Source: Peribacillus sp. FSL H8-0477
GTDB lineage: Bacteria; Bacillota; Bacilli; Bacillales; DSM-1321
Assembly: GCF_038002765.1 (NCBI RefSeq)
Contig: NZ_JBBODE010000002.1
Span: 558,001-622,000 of the forward strand
Direction: 5' to 3'
Length of the DNA stretch: 64,000 nucleotides
Part shown: positions 31,500-40,465 of the stretch, one piece after another
How the letters are laid out: each line of letters opens with the position of its first letter
Position numbering within the stretch: the stretch's first letter is position 1
Position numbers and translations under genes: made by a program
The notes under the pieces: generated by a model
Told to the model about the DNA's origin: nothing
The model's database searches: none
What the model saw: the letters and a program-made list of their open reading frames with translations, nothing else

Positions 31500-31552
31500 A
31501 AAAACTCATCACTTCCGGCTGGCCGGAATTGATGAGTTTTTTTTTTATAAAT
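31500..31552 (+). terminator. Terminator after adhP
   Basis: AAAACTCATCA pairs with TGATGAGTTTT around an inner CCGG/CCGG stem, followed by a long T run. Confidence 0.92.
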
Positions 31553-31642
31553 ATTTTCAAAGAATCTGCACTTTTTAGCAACAATGAGAAAGGATTCGAA
31601 TATGCATTACCTATACTTAAAATAAAGAAGTGGGGTAATGAT

Positions 31643-32137
31643 ATGAGGAACCCAGATAATAAGCAAAACCAGCCTGTAAGTAAACGGAGTGAAAATGGGA
31701 CCCGGGTCCGTTCAAAAACAAAAAAGAAGGCAACTAACAATAGTATTAAAATTCCAGTGAGACCAGAGGTCTTCCTCTATTTTTTTAAAGACCAAGACTT
31801 TGATGGTATAAATAATGTCGAGGTTGCCTTTACTGATGACACGGCAATCATCAGCGGTACAGCCAATAAGTTATTAATGACGATTAATTTTACCTTTGAA
31901 GTCAAACCAATAGAGGTAACAGACCGAAAAGTGCTTTTTAAAGTGATTAATATGACACCAGTGAATCAAGACTGGATTAAAAAAGCTATCTTTAAGAAAT
32001 CTACTTTTCTAACTTATAACCAAGGAAATGTAATCATGGATTTAAATGCCTTTGAGCCTGTGCGGCAGTTTCCTTTTGGAACGTTTACATTATGTGAAAT
32101 TAAAGATGATATCCTTTGGATAGGAATCAATCTTTAA
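31643..32137 (+). CDS. Hypothetical protein, 164 aa
   Basis: No family recognised. The first 40 residues are very basic and disordered-looking (KQNQPVSKRSENGTRVRSKTKKK). The rest is a compact beta-rich domain with VEVAFTDDTAIISG, LLMTINFTFEVKP and a closing FGTFTLCEIKDDILWIGINL. There is no signal peptide or membrane segment. ATG at 31643 has GGGG 7 bases upstream. The frame stays open back into the adhP terminator, so the longer reading from 31481 is rejected. Possibly RNA- or nucleic-acid-linked because of its basic tail, but this is a guess. Confidence 0.65.
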   Translation: MRNPDNKQNQPVSKRSENGTRVRSKTKKKATNNSIKIPVRPEVFLYFFKDQDFDGINNVEVAFTDDTAIISGTANKLLMTINFTFEVKPIEVTDRKVLFKVINMTPVNQDWIKKAIFKKSTFLTYNQGNVIMDLNAFEPVRQFPFGTFTLCEIKDDILWIGINL

Positions 32138-32279
32138 CTTATTTATTCTCCCATATCGATATGTTAAGACCTCCTTCCTTATATAGAAGGAGTTTTTATT
32201 TATTGATGAGAAAGAAGGGCAGCTTAACGTGTATACTTTAGATAGAGAGTATGTCCTAGGAGAGTAAAGGAGTGAATTC

Positions 32280-32891
32280 ATGAGAGATCATTATTATGAT
32301 AAGTTGCTGAATATTAAAACTGGAGGTATTCAGCAGGGATTCAATAAATCGTTTCATCACCATCGTTATGAGCCAACCCCTTTTAGTGCTTTAGAAACGC
32401 TATTTGAGGAGTATGAATTAAAAAGCAGTGACCGAATTGTTGATTTTGGGTGTGGAAAAGGGAGGTTAAATTTTTTTATTAATTATGTGTATGATGCAAC
32501 AGTAGTCGGAATTGATATGAATGAGCTGCTTTATGAAGAGGCTATGGATAATCGGAAAAATTATTTGAAAAAGGTCGACACGGATAAAGAGAAAATTGAG
32601 TTTCACTGCTGTTATGCGCAAAAGTACCAAATCAAACCTGAAGATAATCGGTTTTATTTTTTTAATCCATTTTCGGTCCAAGTATTTAATGCGATTGTAA
32701 ATAACATTTTACTCTCATTAGAAACAACACCTCGTGAGGTAGATTTAGTCTTATATTATCCTTCAGATGATTATATCTATTTCTTGGAAAATCAAACGGT
32801 ATTCGAATTAAAGAAAGAAATCATTTTACCAGGTTTATATGAAAATAATGTTAATGAACGGTTTTTAATCTACTCACTGTCCTTTGTTTAG
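32280..32891 (+). CDS. Class I SAM-dependent methyltransferase
   Basis: A 203-aa Rossmann methyltransferase. Motif I is IVDFGCGKGRLNFF (about residues 53-66) and the acidic end of strand 2 is VVGIDMN. The motif FYFFNPFS takes the place of the usual motif IV, as in small methyltransferases of unknown target. ATG follows AAAGGAG. The next gene, a NERD-HRDC protein, starts 74 bases later on the same strand. Confidence 0.84.
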   Translation: MRDHYYDKLLNIKTGGIQQGFNKSFHHHRYEPTPFSALETLFEEYELKSSDRIVDFGCGKGRLNFFINYVYDATVVGIDMNELLYEEAMDNRKNYLKKVDTDKEKIEFHCCYAQKYQIKPEDNRFYFFNPFSVQVFNAIVNNILLSLETTPREVDLVLYYPSDDYIYFLENQTVFELKKEIILPGLYENNVNERFLIYSLSFV

Positions 32892-32965
32892 ATAATCCTC
32901 GACGTACATTGGAAATATAATGGTATAATATTACTATTATAGTTACATAGTGAGGTGGAATATCG

Positions 32966-33997
32966 TTGAAGGCTACATTTACCGATTATGTGAAGCATTT
33001 AATGAAAATAAAAACAATTTCAGAACCGACTTTTCTGAAAGATTTTGAACAAGAAAGTCAACAGCTGCATGAGTTAAAAAAGCTTAGCAGAGAGAGCCCA
33101 GCTAATAAGAGAACGCTTATCGAACGAGATTTACTTCTCTTAAAACATGGGATTGAAGGGGAAGCTAAGGTTTACTATGAATTAAAAAATTCGTTTATTC
33201 CTATGCTTTGTCTGCATGATATTCGCATTCCTTATAAGGATTATTACGCTCAATTTGATTTTGTCATTATAACAAATAAATTGATTTATATTTTGGAAAC
33301 GAAAAAGCTGAGTGGAGATATAGAAGTGAATGGTGATGGCGATTTTATTCGCATTATCAAGAATAAGCATGGAAATATTATTAAAAAAGAAGGTATGTAT
33401 AGTCCAATTTCTCAAAGTGAACGACAAGTAAATATATTAAGGGAAGTGTTACTAAGAGAAGAGCTGATTAAAACGTTACCAATTAAATCAGCCGTCATTA
33501 TTGCGAATCCAAAGTCAATTATTAATAAAACATATAGCCCTAATCGAATTAAAGAGAAGTTATATAAGCACGATCAAATAGGTCAGCTGCTAAAGACTGA
33601 GATGGCGAAAGAAAAGGATCGAGATATTTTAGAAAAACAGCAATTTAATATCGCGCGTTTCCTAATGGAAAAACATGAGCCACTTAAGATCGATTATGCC
33701 GCAAAATATGCTGTTCATAATATTGAACTGATTCCTGAGGTGGAACTTGCATCCGCTGTTGACACTATTGAACTAGATTCAAAGGAAAAAGATATTTATG
33801 CAATGTTAAAGGCTTATCGCTTAGAAACCTCTAGGAAGGGGAATCTAAAGCCTTACTGGGTATTTACGAATAGCGAATTAGATGAAATCGTCGAGCGGAG
33901 GCCGAGAAATATAGCCGATCTAATAGCGATAAAAGGATTTGGAGAAACAAAAGCAGCGAAATATGGTGCGGCAATTCTAGAGATTGTGAATAAATAA
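32966..33997 (+). CDS. NERD-HRDC domain protein
   Basis: A 343-aa protein. A nuclease-related domain (NERD) spans about 58-170, with GIEGEAKVYYEL, YAQFDFVII and YILETKKLSG giving the E, D and ExK residues of a PD-(D/E)XK-like active site. A C-terminal HRDC-type helical domain (about 270-343, ending GFGETKAAKYGAAILEIV) is a nucleic-acid-binding module of RecQ-type helicases. The start is TTG with GAGGTGG at 7 bases. A DNA-processing role is inferred; a nuclease activity remains to be shown for most NERD proteins. Confidence 0.85.
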   Translation: MKATFTDYVKHLMKIKTISEPTFLKDFEQESQQLHELKKLSRESPANKRTLIERDLLLLKHGIEGEAKVYYELKNSFIPMLCLHDIRIPYKDYYAQFDFVIITNKLIYILETKKLSGDIEVNGDGDFIRIIKNKHGNIIKKEGMYSPISQSERQVNILREVLLREELIKTLPIKSAVIIANPKSIINKTYSPNRIKEKLYKHDQIGQLLKTEMAKEKDRDILEKQQFNIARFLMEKHEPLKIDYAAKYAVHNIELIPEVELASAVDTIELDSKEKDIYAMLKAYRLETSRKGNLKPYWVFTNSELDEIVERRPRNIADLIAIKGFGETKAAKYGAAILEIVNK

Positions 33998-34158
33998 GCG
34001 CGTTCGTGTGAGCTGGTTAAAAGTTCTGAGTATGGAAACACATAGAAACACCTGCGTTGACTTTCAATATTTGGAATACTATACTTTTAGACGAAAAAGA
34101 ATGAATTAAGTTTATCGGTATTCAAGATGGTTTTATGGATCTTTAGAAGGAGAAAACT

Positions 34159-35328
34159 ATGGAAACTAAAAAAGTGTTACCCGTTCTTTTTTTAGTAATG
34201 TTTTTAGTGATGGTTGGATTTGGTATCATCATACCCGTTTTACCATTTTTAGCAGAAAAAGTTGGCGGTAGTCCAACTGAACTTGGAATTTTAATGGCTG
34301 TATATTCGTTAATGCAATTATTCTTTGCCCCAATGTGGGGACGTATTTCTGACCGTATCGGACGGAAGCCGGTTATGCTGATTGGAATTGCAGGGCTTGC
34401 TCTTTCCTTTTTCATTATGGCAATGGCAGATTCTTTATGGGTCTTATTTGTAGCCAGAATTGTAGGCGGGATTCTTTCTTCAGCAAATATGCCAACGACC
34501 ATGGCTTATGTAGCAGATATCACGACACCTGAAGAACGAGGAAAAGGAATGGGGATTATTGGAGCTGCTACAGGATTAGGCTTCGTTTTTGGTCCAGCAA
34601 TTGGCGGGATTTTCTCTAAGGTTAGTTTGAATATGCCTTTTTATATTGCTGGGATTTTCTCGATTATTACATTCTTTTTAGTTGTTCTTTTAGTGAAAGA
34701 ATCATTGTCAGTAGAAAAGAGAGTAAAACGATCTGATGATAAAACGTCCATGTGGAAGGCCTTTCAGGGACCTGTATCAATCATCTTTATTCTGCAATTA
34801 ATTATTACACTTTCAATGGCAGGTCTTGAAACGACTTTCGCTTATTTTGCAGCAAAAAGAGCAGGAATTGGTACGGTTCAATTAGGATACATATTTATGA
34901 TTATGGGATTCGGCAGTGCAATTGTTCAAGGTGGATTAGTTGGACCAATGACGAAAAAATATGGGGAAGGTTCAGTTATACGAGTGGGGATTATTGTGTC
35001 AGCTATAGGGTTTATCTTAATATTGTTCTCACATAGCTTCTGGACATCTGCAGCGTTTCTAACCATTTTTGGTTTAGGAAACGGAGTCATTCGTCCTGCC
35101 ATTTCGTCTCTTTTGACGAAAAACTCAACATCTGGACATGGGAGTGCTACTGGATTGCTTTCCTCATTTGATTCATTTGGCCGTATAGCAGGGCCTCCTA
35201 TCGGGGGAGCATTATATTCTGTATCAATTGGTTTACCTTATATTTCAGGAGCAATCCTTTCAATATTCGCGTTAGTTCTCTATCAAATTTATCATGCTAA
35301 GAACCGTAAGATGAATATGGTCGCTTGA
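34159..35328 (+). CDS. MFS drug exporter, DHA1 type
   Basis: A 389-aa, 12-segment major facilitator. Motif A between segments 2 and 3 is GRISDRIGRKPVM, and the antiporter motif C in segment 5 is GAATGLGFVFGPAIGG. Overall layout matches Bmr/Blt and TetA-like proton antiporters of Bacillus. ATG follows AGAAGGAG. Single gene with its own terminator. Drug substrates cannot be deduced. Confidence 0.87.
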   Translation: METKKVLPVLFLVMFLVMVGFGIIIPVLPFLAEKVGGSPTELGILMAVYSLMQLFFAPMWGRISDRIGRKPVMLIGIAGLALSFFIMAMADSLWVLFVARIVGGILSSANMPTTMAYVADITTPEERGKGMGIIGAATGLGFVFGPAIGGIFSKVSLNMPFYIAGIFSIITFFLVVLLVKESLSVEKRVKRSDDKTSMWKAFQGPVSIIFILQLIITLSMAGLETTFAYFAAKRAGIGTVQLGYIFMIMGFGSAIVQGGLVGPMTKKYGEGSVIRVGIIVSAIGFILILFSHSFWTSAAFLTIFGLGNGVIRPAISSLLTKNSTSGHGSATGLLSSFDSFGRIAGPPIGGALYSVSIGLPYISGAILSIFALVLYQIYHAKNRKMNMVA

Positions 35329-35337
35329 GTGTTTTTA

Positions 35338-35384
35338 ATCTGTGCACATGTGTTCCTTAATCGGACACATGTGTACAGATTTTT
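35338..35384 (+). terminator. Terminator after MFS gene
   Basis: A long stem, CTGTGCACATGTGT with ACACATGTGTACAG, one mismatch, then seven T. Confidence 0.9.
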
Positions 35385-35650
35385 TTATTGTGACTATGAC
35401 TGGAATAATATTGTTAAATAAAGTAGAGATTAATTAAGTACACGTTCTATTCGCAAATATAATGGGGAAAACAAAAACAAAAACATCTGTATAAAGGCTC
35501 TAATAGCATAGATTAGACGTGTAGTACTTTTGACGGAATTTTCACGCTCGTCTGATTTAATTCTATTATAAGAATTACCATTGCCGAAACTAAAATTAGA
35601 GTGATATAATGTCTCCTATGATTTAAAGTCCAATACAGGAAGTGACTAAA
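35385..35650. other. Intergenic region before OPT transporter
   Basis: About 265 bases of AT-rich DNA carrying the promoter of the OPT operon. AATTTTCACG at 35539 has half of a CodY-like box, but the second half is missing. No riboswitch or terminator was seen. Confidence 0.35.
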
Positions 35651-37540
35651 TTGTCTAACAATTCAAAAGAAAGTAAATTTGTTCCTTACGTCTCAGCGTC
35701 AAAGTCTCTACCAGAGCTAACAGCTACTGCAATTATTCTAGGTATTATTCTTGCTATAGTTTTTGGGGCAGCAAACGCATACTTAGGACTTCTTATTGGA
35801 CTAACTGTTTCAGCATCAATTCCTGCGGCAGTTATTTCAATGGCAATCTTAAGAGGAGTTTTACGTCGTGATTCAATTTTAGAAAATAATATTGTTCAAA
35901 CAATGACTACAGCCGGTGAGGCTATTGGAGCCGGAGCTGTATTTACACTTCCTGCCTTATTCATGTGGGATCTAGAAGTGAGTCAATTATTTATTATTTT
36001 CGTAGCTCTTACCGGAGGGTTCCTAGGTGTATTTATGATGGTACCCCTACGACAGCTTCTAATTGTGAATGAACACGAAACTTTACCATTTCCAGAAGGA
36101 ACTGCTTGTGCAGAAGTTCTGAAATCAGGTGAAGAAGGCGGTTCAAATGCAAAATTAATTGGTGTTGGGTTAGTCATCGGTGGTGCGATTAAAGTACTTG
36201 GTGATGGTGTTAAACTATTCAAAACAGAAGTTGAAACAAGCATTATAGGATTCAAAAATGCTGTTGTTGGACTTGATGTTTTTCCAGCCTTATTAGGTGT
36301 AGGTTATATCATTGGGCCGCGTGTAGCCGGGCAAATGCTTGGCGGCGGACTACTAGCTTGGGTTGTACTTATTCCAGCAATCAGCTTCTTTGGCGGTAAT
36401 GCTACAGCAGCTATCTTCCCATCGGAAGTTCCAATCAGTGAATTGGATGCATGGGGAATTTGGGATAACTACATCCGTTATATCGGTGCTGGTGCGGTTG
36501 CTACAGGGGGATTAATTACCCTAGTTAAAACTTTACCAATGCTCTTTAAATCTGCTATGGATACAGTAAAAGGGTTACAATCCAATAAAGGCCAGCTTAA
36601 ACCACAGCCTATTCGTACGGAAAGAGATATGCCTGCGAAATATGTTTGGATCGGTATCTTGGCTATCATTCTAATTATTGCTTTTGTACCTGTTACAGAT
36701 GTTGGATTTATTGGTGCTCTTGCCATTGGAATCTTTGGTTTCTTATTTGTTACTGTAGCTTCTAGGATTGTCGGAATCGTGGGTAGTTCTTCGTCACCGG
36801 TTTCTGGAATGACTATTGCGACGTTACTAATTGTTGCTCTTGTCTATTCATCAGTGGGCTACACAGGAATGAACGGTATGGTTGCTGCATTAACAGTTTC
36901 AGCAATTGTATGTACGGCTCTTGCGGTTGCAGGAGACGTTTCTCAAGATTTGAAAACTGGCTACATTGTCGGTGGAACACCATGGAAACAGCAAGTGGCT
37001 ATGATGATTGGTGTCGTTGCATCTGCTTCTGTAATTGGTTTGATCCTTATTCTTATGAATAATGCATATACTATTGGGTCAGCGGAACTGCCGGCACCTA
37101 AAGCAGCACTTATGAAAATATTGGCTGAAGGTGTGCTAGGTGGAGATTTACCTTGGACGTTGATCTTTATCGGCGCAGCTATTTCAATCACGCTTGAGTT
37201 CTTTGGTTTAAATTCACTGACCGTTGCAGTAGGTATTTACTTACCAGTTCATACTAGTGCGCCAATCATGATTGGTGGATTTGTTCGTTACTTCGTAGAA
37301 TTCTTTGCTAAAACAAAAGAAATTCTTAAAGAACGTGTAGACAGAGGGGTCCTATTAGCTTCTGGTTTAATTGCTGGAGAATCTTTACTAGGTGTATTAA
37401 TTGCTGTATTAATTGCTGTTGGAGTGAAAATTCCAGATACAGCCGCAATGGCGAGCAACCTAATACCGCTGATATTATTCTTGGCATTAGCTTTATTCCT
37501 TTGGTATGTAGCTAGTAAGAAGAGTAAGAAAAATGTTTAA
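35651..37540 (+). CDS. OPT-family oligopeptide transporter
   Basis: A 629-aa transporter with about 15 membrane segments of the OPT/YSL family. Family motifs include GAANAYLGLLIGLTVSASIP near residue 43, TLPFPEGTACAEVL near 150 and IGPRVAGQMLGGGLLAW. Members import peptides or metal-chelate compounds with protons. TTG at 35651 is 8 bases after AGGAAG; the upstream GTG at 35642 has no room for a ribosome site. The stop lies 8 bases inside the next gene, a PqqD-like protein. Confidence 0.9.
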   Translation: MSNNSKESKFVPYVSASKSLPELTATAIILGIILAIVFGAANAYLGLLIGLTVSASIPAAVISMAILRGVLRRDSILENNIVQTMTTAGEAIGAGAVFTLPALFMWDLEVSQLFIIFVALTGGFLGVFMMVPLRQLLIVNEHETLPFPEGTACAEVLKSGEEGGSNAKLIGVGLVIGGAIKVLGDGVKLFKTEVETSIIGFKNAVVGLDVFPALLGVGYIIGPRVAGQMLGGGLLAWVVLIPAISFFGGNATAAIFPSEVPISELDAWGIWDNYIRYIGAGAVATGGLITLVKTLPMLFKSAMDTVKGLQSNKGQLKPQPIRTERDMPAKYVWIGILAIILIIAFVPVTDVGFIGALAIGIFGFLFVTVASRIVGIVGSSSSPVSGMTIATLLIVALVYSSVGYTGMNGMVAALTVSAIVCTALAVAGDVSQDLKTGYIVGGTPWKQQVAMMIGVVASASVIGLILILMNNAYTIGSAELPAPKAALMKILAEGVLGGDLPWTLIFIGAAISITLEFFGLNSLTVAVGIYLPVHTSAPIMIGGFVRYFVEFFAKTKEILKERVDRGVLLASGLIAGESLLGVLIAVLIAVGVKIPDTAAMASNLIPLILFLALALFLWYVASKKSKKNV

Positions 37541-37901
37541 AAAAAGACGTAAAGAGGAGAAGAACCTATTGAATATGGTTCCTCTTTTGGAGAAACGAGT
37601 TACTTTGACTAAGGAGTCCAATGGAGCTTTTTTGATTATCCAAAGGACTAATATAGTAGAGAGATTTACCATTCGTTTCTTCAGACAGCCTGCCGTTCGT
37701 CGAATTAAACTCGATAAATTTGGATTATTTGTGATTGAACAGCTTGATGACCACAAGAATGTTCAGCAAATAGCTGAAGAGATGAGTGAACATTTTGGCG
37801 AAGAAGCAGATCCTGCCCTGCCACGGCTTGTCAAGTTTTTACAAGTACTGGAAGTTTATGACTGGATTATATGGGAAACAGATGATCCAGTTTTAAAATA
37901 A
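37533..37901 (+). CDS. PqqD-like peptide-binding protein, coupled to OPT gene
   Basis: A 122-aa protein. A basic N-terminus (MFKKRRKEEK) precedes a winged-helix PqqD-type domain with KLDKFGLFVIEQLDDHKNVQQI and LVKFLQVLEVYDWIIWE. PqqD domains bind precursor peptides in ribosomal peptide pathways, but no precursor or radical SAM gene is near. ATG at 37533 overlaps the OPT gene by 8 bases; TTG at 37569 has a better ribosome site (AGAGGAGA, 8 bases) and would give a shorter form. The pairing suggests a link with peptide uptake; this is inference. Confidence 0.8.
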   Translation: MFKKRRKEEKNLLNMVPLLEKRVTLTKESNGAFLIIQRTNIVERFTIRFFRQPAVRRIKLDKFGLFVIEQLDDHKNVQQIAEEMSEHFGEEADPALPRLVKFLQVLEVYDWIIWETDDPVLK

Positions 37902-37905
37902 GTTT

Positions 37906-37936
37906 TCCCCCCATATTCTTTATGGGGGGATTTTTT
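37906..37936 (+). terminator. Terminator after OPT-PqqD operon
   Basis: TCCCCCCATA (37906-37915) pairs with TATGGGGGGA (37921-37930), then six T. Confidence 0.93.
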
Positions 37937-37972
37937 ATGTGTAAGGGATATAATTAGTTTTCTAGAAACATA

Positions 37973-38001
37973 TTGATTTTATAATTATCATTCACTATAA
38001 T
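37973..38001 (+). promoter_or_regulatory. Sigma-A promoter of the second sugar operon
   Basis: TTGATT (37973-37978), 17 bases, TATAAT (37996-38001). Confidence 0.75.
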
Positions 38002-38007
38002 CATTAC

Positions 38008-38021
38008 TGAAAGCGCTTTAT
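38008..38021 (+). promoter_or_regulatory. cre-like site at the transcription start
   Basis: TGAAAGCGCTTTAT has the palindromic CcpA core AAAGCGCTTT with two changes at the 3-prime end of the consensus. It begins 7 bases after the -10 box. Confidence 0.6.
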
Positions 38022-38061
38022 TGGTTAAATTTGTAATTGCTATATTTTTTTACTCTTTGTA

Positions 38062-38073
38062 GAAACCGGTTTC
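38062..38073 (+). promoter_or_regulatory. LacI-family operator candidate
   Basis: GAAACCGGTTTC is a perfect 12-bp palindrome with a central CG, the usual form of LacI/GalR-type operators. It lies between the promoter and the binding-protein gene and is the likely site for the LacI-family regulator encoded in the same operon. Confidence 0.65.
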
Positions 38074-38154
38074 GTTAATTAGAAAGGAGGTTCATAAAAC
38101 GCTTAATAGAGGGCGATTTCAATAAAACTTATTCTATTTTCGGGGGGAAATATC

Positions 38155-39438
38155 ATGAAATTCAAAAAATGGCTATTAGTCGGTTTTTCATCCTTACTAG
38201 TATTTGGAGTTGCAGCATGTTCATCTGATAAGAGTTCAAGTGACGGCGGCAGTAAAGATAAAGAAGTTTCAATTGATTTTTGGGTATTTGGTGCAACTGG
38301 TTATGAAGAGCTTGCTAAGGAATATGAGAAAGAAAATAAGAATGTGAAAATTAAAATTAAAAAATCAGAAACGGACGCACATCATAGTAATTTATTTACT
38401 GCACTATCTGCTGGAACCGGTGCACCGGATGTTGCGATGCTAGAAGTAGACCAGGTTGACCGCTTCCGGGATGCTCAAGATCGGCTGCTGAATTTATATG
38501 ATATGAAAGCTGATGAAATAAAGGATCAATACTTAGATTGGAAATGGAAAATCGCTGAAAATGATGGTGGAAAATTTTTAATGGGACTTCCGACAGATAT
38601 AGGTCCTAAAGGACTTTACTATCGTACTGAGCTATTTGAAGCTGCAGGCCTGCCAACAGAGCCTGAAGAAGTGTCGGCTCTTATCTCTACACCAGAAAGT
38701 TTTAAAGAAGCTGCGTTAACCATCAAAGAAAAAACAGGAAAGCCTATGGTTGCGAGTATGGAAATGATGTACCGGGCAAAACTTGATACCTTGGAAGAAA
38801 GTTATTTTGATTCAGAAGGAAATCTATTAATTGAAGAATCAGGTAATGGCGTAAAAGGTGCATATGATCAAGCAATTGAAATGAATAAGTTAGGACTAGT
38901 AGGCAATTTACCTATGTGGTCGGCAGAATGGGGAAGTGGGGTTCAAAAAGGGGACTTTGCTGTTGAATTAGGCGCAGCTTGGTTTAAAGGTTGGATGGAA
39001 GGAAACGCACCAGATGCTGCTGGTAAGTATAAAGTGGCAACATTGCCGACAGAATACAGTGGTAACTGGGGCGGGTCATACATTACCATTCCAAAAGAAA
39101 CGAAACATCCTCAGGAAGCTTACGATTTTGTAAAATGGTTGGTTTCACCTGACAATCAATTAAAATCATTTAAATCCAGCGGGCTGTTCCCATCTTCGCC
39201 GCTAGTGTATGAGATGGATGACTTTAAAGCTTCTACGGATGATTATTTCAGCGGCCAATCGACGCAAAATGTATTTGCTGAATCAGCTCAAAAGATTGGC
39301 TATGTCTATAAAGGGAAAAATTATATTACGGTTAATGATGAAATCAATGCCGCATTGACAAATGTTCAAGATGGAAAAGATCCCGAGAAGGAATGGACAG
39401 CTGCGATTAAACGTATTAAAAAGGCACTTGATCGCTAA
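38155..39438 (+). CDS. Sugar ABC transporter substrate-binding lipoprotein
   Basis: A 427-aa family 1 solute-binding protein. The signal MKFKKWLLVGFSSLLVFGVA ends in the lipobox GVAAC, so it is a lipoprotein outside the membrane. IDFWVFGATGYEELAKEYEK starts the mature binding domain. It leads a gene set with two permeases, a LacI regulator and a GH1 beta-glucosidase, so a beta-glucoside or cellodextrin-type ligand is likely. ATG follows GGGGGAAA. The ATPase is not encoded here. Confidence 0.91.
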   Translation: MKFKKWLLVGFSSLLVFGVAACSSDKSSSDGGSKDKEVSIDFWVFGATGYEELAKEYEKENKNVKIKIKKSETDAHHSNLFTALSAGTGAPDVAMLEVDQVDRFRDAQDRLLNLYDMKADEIKDQYLDWKWKIAENDGGKFLMGLPTDIGPKGLYYRTELFEAAGLPTEPEEVSALISTPESFKEAALTIKEKTGKPMVASMEMMYRAKLDTLEESYFDSEGNLLIEESGNGVKGAYDQAIEMNKLGLVGNLPMWSAEWGSGVQKGDFAVELGAAWFKGWMEGNAPDAAGKYKVATLPTEYSGNWGGSYITIPKETKHPQEAYDFVKWLVSPDNQLKSFKSSGLFPSSPLVYEMDDFKASTDDYFSGQSTQNVFAESAQKIGYVYKGKNYITVNDEINAALTNVQDGKDPEKEWTAAIKRIKKALDR

Positions 39439-39456
39439 TAGGAAAGACCAAATAAA

Positions 39457-39492
39457 AAATCTGGCGGTTATCATGCCGTCAGATTTGTATTT
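39457..39492 (+). terminator. Intergenic hairpin after binding-protein gene
   Basis: AAATCTGGCGG (39457-39467) pairs with CCGTCAGATTT (39476-39486) with one G-T pair, then GTATTTTT. It is an incomplete terminator within the operon, as in the first sugar operon. Confidence 0.65.
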
Positions 39493-39517
39493 TTATAGTC
39501 TCTGAGGAGGAAGTGAA

Positions 39518-40465
39518 ATGATTCCTTTAGAAGTAAAAAAGGATCCGGTGTCTAGCAAACGTTCTTTATCTGAAAAAACGAAAGATATGATATCAGGCTA
39601 TTTATATATTTCACCATTTTTTATTATCTTTGCCATTATCGGCCTATATCCAGCGATATTTAGTCTTTTCCTGGCGTTTCAAAAATGGAATGGGATGGGC
39701 GAAATGGAGTTTGTGGGGCTTGCTAACTTCAAAGTTATTTTAACAGACCCTTTATTCTGGAAGTCTGTCTATAATACGATTGTGCTTGGAGTTATGGGAA
39801 CTGCCCCACAGTTGGTAGTAGGATTAGTACTTGCTTTCTTTTTAAATTTAACGTACCTAAGATTCAAAAACTTTTTTCGTATCACGATTTTTATGCCGTA
39901 CATCACTTCTATGGTTGCGGTTGCTTTAGTATTCAGCGTTTTTTTTAGCAGCAATGATACAGCCTTAGTCAATTACTTAATTGGTTTAATCGGGATTGAT
40001 CCAGTCAATTGGAAAACATCAGAGTGGGGAGCTAAAATTGCTATATCAACGATGGTGTTTTGGAGATGGCTTGGGTACAATACCATAATTTTCTTCGCGG
40101 GAATGCAAAGTATCTCCAATGATTTGTATGAGGCGGCTAAGATTGATGGAGCCAATAAATTACAACAGTTAAGATATATAACGATACCTATGTTAAAGCC
40201 GTTTATACTATTGACTGTCTTTTTTTCGACGGTGGGTGCGATGCAGCTATTTACGGAGCCGGCTGTATTTCTTGGTAACGCGGCGTTTTCACGGGATGAG
40301 GCACTAACAGTGGTAATGTATTTATACCGTGATGCATTTAGAATTGCTTCATATGGTACGGCGTCGGCGTCGGCTATTATACTGTTAATCTTTATCGTAG
40401 GTGCTTCAGCATTGAATATGATGATTACTCAAGGATACGGAAGAAAAAGGGGGAGAAAAGGATGA
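39518..40465 (+). CDS. Sugar ABC transporter permease (MalF-type)
   Basis: A 315-aa inner-membrane permease with about six segments after a charged N-terminus of 30 residues. The EAA loop is YEAAKIDGANKLQQLRYITI, which contacts the ATPase. The late loop FLGNAAFSRDEALTVVMYLYRDAF is longer than usual. ATG follows GAGGAGGAAGTG. Its stop overlaps the start of the next permease (ATGA). Confidence 0.92.
   Translation: MIPLEVKKDPVSSKRSLSEKTKDMISGYLYISPFFIIFAIIGLYPAIFSLFLAFQKWNGMGEMEFVGLANFKVILTDPLFWKSVYNTIVLGVMGTAPQLVVGLVLAFFLNLTYLRFKNFFRITIFMPYITSMVAVALVFSVFFSSNDTALVNYLIGLIGIDPVNWKTSEWGAKIAISTMVFWRWLGYNTIIFFAGMQSISNDLYEAAKIDGANKLQQLRYITIPMLKPFILLTVFFSTVGAMQLFTEPAVFLGNAAFSRDEALTVVMYLYRDAFRIASYGTASASAIILLIFIVGASALNMMITQGYGRKRGRKG

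Noticed and set aside
31481-31642. Longer N-terminus for the 164-aa hypothetical protein
   Set aside because: It would begin within the adhP terminator and encode the hairpin; ATG at 31643 has a ribosome site.
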